Positions 59,168-64,000 of a stretch of 64,000 bases of DNA are shown here, piece by piece. How positions within the stretch are numbered: position 1 is the first letter of the stretch; every line of letters starts with the position of its first letter. The notes under the pieces were generated by a model. That model saw only the letters and a program-made list of their open reading frames with translations. It searched no databases and was not told the origin of the DNA. The translations under genes and the position numbers were made by a program. This stretch comes from Zeus faber (Eukaryota > Chordata > Actinopteri > Zeiformes > Zeidae): contig OY482852.1 in assembly GCA_960531495.1 (NCBI GenBank), positions 27,666,121-27,730,120 on the forward strand, read 5' to 3'.

Positions 59168-60068
59168 TGTGCGTGCGTGCGTGTACATAGTGTGTATTGT
59201 GTACGTATGTGTGGGTGTCCAAGTGTGTGAGTGGCGCTGCACACTTAAAATTATATTTGTATTGAGATTCTGTCAGATACCTTGCTGATAGATTGTAAGC
59301 ATTTATTGCTTTACACTACTGAATTGTATAAAACCTCCTCTAACCTTCTTCAGTAAGAGATGATGTGAAATCATCTTCATGTGGCCATTTTTGCTCAAAG
59401 CATCCCGACGTGCAAAATTAGGGAGGTGTAAAGACTGCAGCATTAACTCAACACAAATAAAACCTGAACTGGAACTGTGTGTTTAAATCTCCACTTTACA
59501 CATTTATTGCACTTGTGCAGAATTGATTCCGCACAATAAGCTCTATAAGCTCTAAAAATTCTAAAAAAACTAAAATGTGCGTAATCGATATGAGGTGCTC
59601 TCGCAGGCAGCCACAAGGGGCGGCGCCATTATCGCGATTCTGGATCTATAGTTATATAATATAATAATTAAACATACAGAGCAATGGTGCGGTTAAATTA
59701 ATTTAAAGGAAAAGAAACATTTCTTCCATTAAGTAATAATACACATTAACAACTAGAGAAATATCAAGAGCCCCAAAGGGACATTTCACTTGAACTTGAA
59801 TTGTAGTAGTTCAGTGACGTCACCTCACCACCAAATGTAAACCTTCTGTACTTGTGTTGTTCCTCTTCTAAAAATAGTTTGGCACATCAAAGAGGATATC
59901 AGAAACAACATTTCTAAAATATATTTATTGGAAGCATTTAAATAACTGTACAACCGGCAAAAAAAGAACAAGGCATTCCAAAATAGAAAAATAAATAATA
60001 ATGAAGATGAATAAATATTGATTTCAAAATGTATGTAAAACAGAATAATATAATCATTGTCCTCTGCT

Positions 60069-61428
60069 CTAATGCCGATTGTGAACAATGAGCAGGTCGA
60101 ATAGCGCTCCCGTGAGTAGCACGACCCCGACCAGCGTCCATCTTCTGATACTCTCCTTCGACCTCCTGGCTTTGGCAACCGCATCTCCGCCGAATACCTC
60201 CGCAAAGCGGTCCTGTCATGGTGATCAGGAGACGGACAGAGGAAAGAAGATTAGAATGAAATATAGTTTTACATAGCCAGCAGCAGTGTCCACAGTGGTT
60301 GTGTCTTGAGTGTCATACAGCAATTGATTCATGTGAAATTCATGTTTTTGAGTCGGTTCAACTAACTTCAGCAAAAACGCTTGAACAACTTTGAATGTCA
60401 AGGAACGTTGGCACTCAACTTGGAACTCAAAATATTTGGTCAAAGAGTCAAAGAGAACAAGGCGACTTGCGCCTGCTAAACATCTTGATTCAACCCGTGT
60501 AAAACATTAGTTTGTCAGTTTGGGTGTTTGTCTATTTAATTTGGACAGTGAAAAGAAGGACAGAACAAAGAACTTAAAACTTTCTAATTTAACAAGTTTT
60601 TTTTTTTGTGATTATAAATTCATAGTTTATTGGTATGCACACATCACCACTTACTGGCTGTTAGGATTGAGTTTGGTTCTCTGCCTTTCAATCACAACTA
60701 GCTTTTTGTCTATATGACAAAATCAAATGTTGTTTTAATTGCGGCTTAATTCGGAACAATTTTTGACACATAACGATGTATCCATCCACTTGCATCAGAA
60801 GCAGGGGCGGACTGGCCACCAGGAGTACCAGGCATTCCCCTGGTTGTCTGCTTGTCAGTTGGTCCAGTTTCAGTTGAACCAACTGAAATCGGACCAACTG
60901 AAACCGGTTTCTTTCTTTTTTTCTGTTTGCCGAACCCAGTTGAAATGAATTAGTTGAAATCACAAAGTTCCAACACAAAATGTTAAGGCAACAAGGTTAC
61001 TTTGTTTAAGCGGAGGTACTCACCCATCCTCCCTGACTCTGGATCCATGGATCAAGGTGGTGGTCCAGGTATGTGGTCATCCAGTCTACGATGCGGGGCA
61101 CCATGTGGCTCATGTCCTTCTGCACACAATCCACGCAGAGGGCACCTCCGAAGGCAAACAGGCCCACGATGCGTCCCCAGTTGATCCCGTCCCGAAACAC
61201 CTCGTCCATCACCTTCTCAAAGCTGTTGTAGGCCGTGGCGGGAGTGATGTGGAGCTGGGACAACATGTCGCTGAAGGCCCGCACATAGCGCAGCTCAAAC
61301 TCGGCCGCCGACTCCCGAAGCGCCTTTTCACTGGCGCTCTCCGGCCCCAGCTGCAGGGTGGGATAGTTGTGCTGAGACAATTTGTAGGTGAGGAAGCAGA
61401 CCACCATCTCTCTGTTGCTGTGCTCCAT
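60069..61428 (-). CDS. bcl2l1: Bcl-xL-like apoptosis regulator, copy C
   Basis: Exons 61428-61024 and 60212-60069 with an 811-bp intron, the same splice sites and the same start context as copy B. The predicted 182-residue protein is identical to that of copy B in both exons; exon 2 has one silent change (GTATTC for GTGTTC in EVFG). It has BH4, BH3, BH1 with NWGR, BH2 and the tail anchor, and the same short loop. Open frame and splice sites are intact, so it looks functional. The polyadenylation signal is at 59924-59929. Upstream, the CCAAT box is kept but the CRE is changed (see 61569-61576), so the two copies may be expressed differently. Confidence 0.9.
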
Positions 61429-61553
61429 GCTGGAAACTGCCAAGCTGCTCGGGCATCAACGTCTTTCTGCTGTTGTGTTTGGTAACAGTCAGTGGGGTAG
61501 CGCAATCATTTGTCAGTTGGAAACTGAGAGCATCGTTCAAACGCTGACGCTTG

Positions 61554-61576
61554 ATTGGAGGAGAGCTGTGATGTCA
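61554..61576 (-). promoter_or_regulatory. CCAAT box and altered CRE of copy C
   Basis: ATTGG at 61554-61558 is kept. The element matching the CRE of copy B reads TGATGTCA (61569-61576), a C-to-T change in the CpG of the palindrome, as methylation decay would give. Confidence 0.45.
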
Positions 61577-61800
61577 CAAAGAGATGGCATGGGGCTGCTG
61601 CCCCCGGGGTGCAGGGGTTATGTGGGGGGGATTCCCCTCATCAGTGGCCACTTTATTTGGTTTCTAGTACCGGGGACCTTTCTACTACCAGGTAAGGGAA
61701 ATTCAGGGGTTGCAGCAACTCAATGGGGAAGCATAAAGTACAGAGTAACAAGAGAGAATGTACACTCAATTCACAATATATACATACAATAAGCAGTCCA

Positions 61801-62055
61801 ATAGTAAAAAAAAATATATATATATTCTATATATTGTATTATTAATACTACTATTACTACATATTATCTCTATTACCATATATTATTAATATGAACTCAT
61901 ATTAGCAATATATGATATTAATTAATATTTTTTAAATAGTGCATATATATGATATTAATTACTATCACATCACATTCTTCCGATTATTTTTTATTATAAT
62001 AATATTTAATATTATTTTTATTATTACATTTTTTTTTTCTTATTTATTATTTTTT
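61801..62055. other. No gene recognised
   Basis: AT-rich spacer with TAT/ATT repeats, similar to 58440-58640 and 46150-46265, which precede units C and A. Confidence 0.55.
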
Positions 62056-62560
62056 TGAGAGTCCCTGGACATTGGTGGGGGGCAGGGGTGTATATTCAGA
62101 TTCCATAACAGTGTTTCACTTTGACTGTTGTGTCTCTCCTTTTGTGTGTAAACTGTAAAAATAAAGATGTATAAATAAAAATATTCAAGATGATAACATA
62201 CCATGGTGCATCTGGAGGGGGCATTTGAAACGTTTGTGAGGGATTTGTTACTATGCATAATGATACAGAGATACAGCCAATGTCATTGGCTCGGTAAATG
62301 TAGTTGAAATGGCTCCTCCGCTTTCTTCTTGTGTCCAGCTCGCATTTTTTGAGCACTTCCCCGGATATGTGTTTCCGTGATGATTAGGTTTGCTCCTATG
62401 GCAACATTTTTTGGAGCCACGTACAGTGGCTCTTGGTGAAAACTGAAAATTGGTGAAAATTCCTTGTGAATTGTAAGTGTGCTGGACCTTTGTGTGTTTA
62501 TGTGTGTGTGTGTGTTTGTGTGTGTGTTGTGTGGTGAGATTATTGAGTAATATAGTTTTC
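62056..62560 (-). repeat. Tandem unit D, 3' flank only
   Basis: Collinear with the start of units A and C (gagagtccctggacattgg, aaaacatgatgcatctgg-type block ccatggtgcatctggagg, gtgtttccgtgatgattagg, gcaacattttttggagccac, GT stretch) and then stops at about 62530-62560. A Tx1/L1-group LINE begins there. No bcl2l1-like exon is present. Confidence 0.8.
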
Positions 62561-62564
62561 TTGG

Positions 62565-64000
62565 CCATTGTTCAGGCGATCAAAATGGGTTGGTGGTGTT
62601 TCTGTGGTGGGTCGACTGAGGAGAGGTCACCGAGAAGACATATTGATGGGGAGAATGGCATGCTGCCACCCAGAAGGGTTGATAGCTTCTTGGTGATGTT
62701 GGTCCAAAATGCTAGGATAGGTGGGCAGAGCAAAAAGGCATGAAAGTAGTCCTCTCTGGTGTCAAGGGAACATTGAGAGCAAATATCTTCATCCACAAAA
62801 CCCATTTTGAACATTTTGTGTTCCGTGATAAGGGCTCTGTGCAAAATCTTATCTTGGATGAGTTGCATTTTGAATTTGCGGGTCATAGAAAAGGTGTTTT
62901 TGCAAATAAGCTTCCACAGGTTGATATCGGTGGGAACAGCAAGGTCTCTTTCTCATTTCATTGTAGGTAAAGATAAGGTGTCGTGTATTTTTAGTAAAAG
63001 TTTGTACGTTGTGGAAAAGGGATTTTTCAAGTAACCGATATGAGTGAGTTGTTCAATCATTTCAGGTGGTTGTAGGATGTTGGTCGTCAATTTGATTTTA
63101 ACTTTTAGAGACTGCTGTAAGTGAAGGAATTGAAGGAAGCCCTGGCCACCGATATTATACCTTTGGGTTAAGGTTGGGAAGGATATAAGCAAATTGTTTT
63201 CAAAAATGTGTTCCAGATGAGTATTTCCTTGTCTTTTCCAAGACCTAAAGATTATTGGTCTGTTTTTAACCAGGAAATCTGGGTTGTGCCAGATTGGCGT
63301 GAATTTGTTTGGAGATAGAGTGTGACCACTGAGTTTGAGGAATTTCCACCAGGCTGACAGAGTTGTTGCAATAAATGGGTTTTTAAAGCAATTATGTTTC
63401 TTTATAGATTCAGTAAGAAATGGGAGATCGGATAATGATAACTCCTGGCATTCAGATTGCTCAATGTCTTGCATTGCACTGCTGCCTCACAGCAAGAAGG
63501 TCCTGGGTTCGATTCCCGCCTGGGGCGCTGTTGGCATCGTGCTCCGGTGGGTTATCTCTCAAATAGGAGCCTTTCTGTGTGGAGTTTGCATGTTCTCCCC
63601 GTGCTCACATGGGGTTTCCTCCACCTCACGTCAGTAAGGACCCCCACCAAAAACATGCACCCATCATCGTCTGACCAGCGATGGACACTTATCACCTGGT
63701 CCCCGGGCGCGTCCACGTATGCTGCCCACTGCTCCTGGCTGTGCCCCCGGAGGAAGGACAAGCCAGGATGGGTCAAAAGCAGAGGATCCATTTCACCGGC
63801 CACCATCAACGCATGTGCATGTGTGTGTGTGCAAGCGTGTGTTGTAGTGTGGTGTGTTGCGTGACGAATAAAGACTGTTTCTTCTTCTTTCTTTTCTTCT
63901 AGATAGTAGTTTCTAAAGTTTGGGGCTGCTAGGCCTCCCCAGTCTTTGTTTTTCTGTAGTGTTGCTAGTTTAATTTTTGGTTTCTTGTATTTCCAGTAAA
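62565..64000 (-). mobile_element. Tx1/L1-group LINE, C-terminal part, runs past the window end
   Basis: Minus-strand frames read GLAAPNFRNYY-like sequence near 63930-63900 (KTKDWGGLAAPNF), then SECQELSLSDLPFLTESIKK, NKFTPIWHNPDF, RSWKRQGNTHLEHIFENNLL, then MQLIQDKILHRALITEHKMF, EDICSQCSLDTREDYFHAFL and CPPILAFWTNITKKL, stopping near 62570. The C..C....D...H....CP...FW block is the end of ORF2 in fish L1/Tx1-type LINEs. The two long frames differ by a frameshift near 62950, so it is broken here. A SINE-like repeat interrupts it at 63473-63895. Confidence 0.75.
63473..63895 (+). mobile_element. SINE-like repeat, copy 3
   Basis: The most complete of the three copies: it starts gcattgcactgctgcctcac, has B box GGGTTCGATTCCC at 63505-63517, and ends gcgtgacgaataaagactgt with ttcttcttt. 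It lies inside the Tx1/L1-group LINE, between LINE sequence at 63470 and 63900. Confidence 0.8.

Noticed and set aside
61057-61485. 142-codon plus-strand frame over exon 1 of copy C
   Set aside because: Shadow of the minus-strand bcl2l1-like exon, without domain.

Overview
This is a stretch of a ray-finned (teleost) fish nuclear genome. The evidence is spliced genes with GT-AG introns, very long CA/GT and other microsatellites, fish-type LINEs (an L2/CR1-group family, an RTE-like family with a p97/CFDP2-type endonuclease, a Tx1/L1-group family), Tc1, hAT, Tigger/pogo transposons, tRNA-derived SINEs and solo LTRs. No prokaryotic features were seen. Most of the window is interspersed repeats; real host coding sequence is small and lies mainly on the minus strand.

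Layout. Positions 1-23,290 look like intergenic or intronic DNA: repeats, one non-autonomous hAT-like element carrying a nested solo LTR (7245-9490), a Tc1 remnant (10.5-10.8 kb), an L2-group LINE 3' end (12.1-12.8 kb) and one small candidate terminal exon of unknown function (17532-17702, plus strand). Positions 23,298-30,374 (minus) hold five exons of a CW-PWWP gene that I assign to zcwpw2. The phases fit across all junctions, but the CW/PWWP part carries a 1-nt and a 5-nt frameshift, a lost zinc cysteine and a non-GT donor, so it is read as a decaying pseudogene. A nearly full-length but broken L2-group LINE sits in its third visible intron. Positions 31-46 kb are repeats: a restriction-like-endonuclease LINE fragment, a Tigger derivative, a hAT with a ZBED5/FAM200-like transposase tail, an OTU plus zinc-ribbon gene relic, a Tc1-like remnant and an RTE-like LINE with a SINE inside it.

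Positions 46.3-62.6 kb form a tandem array built on a Bcl-2 family gene (bcl2l1-like, minus strand). Copies B (53348-54707) and C (60069-61428) are complete two-exon genes predicted to encode the same 182-residue protein, with BH4, BH3, BH1, BH2 and a tail anchor but almost no BH4-BH3 loop. Copy A keeps only exon 2; its intron holds an old LTR element which itself carries a pogo-like DNA transposon. Unit D is only the 3' flank of a further copy, cut off by a Tx1/L1-group LINE that runs out of the window. Between B and C lie an snx30-like exon relic, a 70-80 bp minisatellite and an L2-group LINE split by a solo LTR with a 5-bp target duplication.

The two most interesting points are the tandem loop-poor Bcl-xL-like genes, whose two complete copies differ at a CRE-like promoter site, and the apparent decay of zcwpw2, a reader of PRDM9-type histone marks that is reported to be lost together with PRDM9 in several vertebrate lineages. 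Family assignments come from memory of protein families; no database search was possible.
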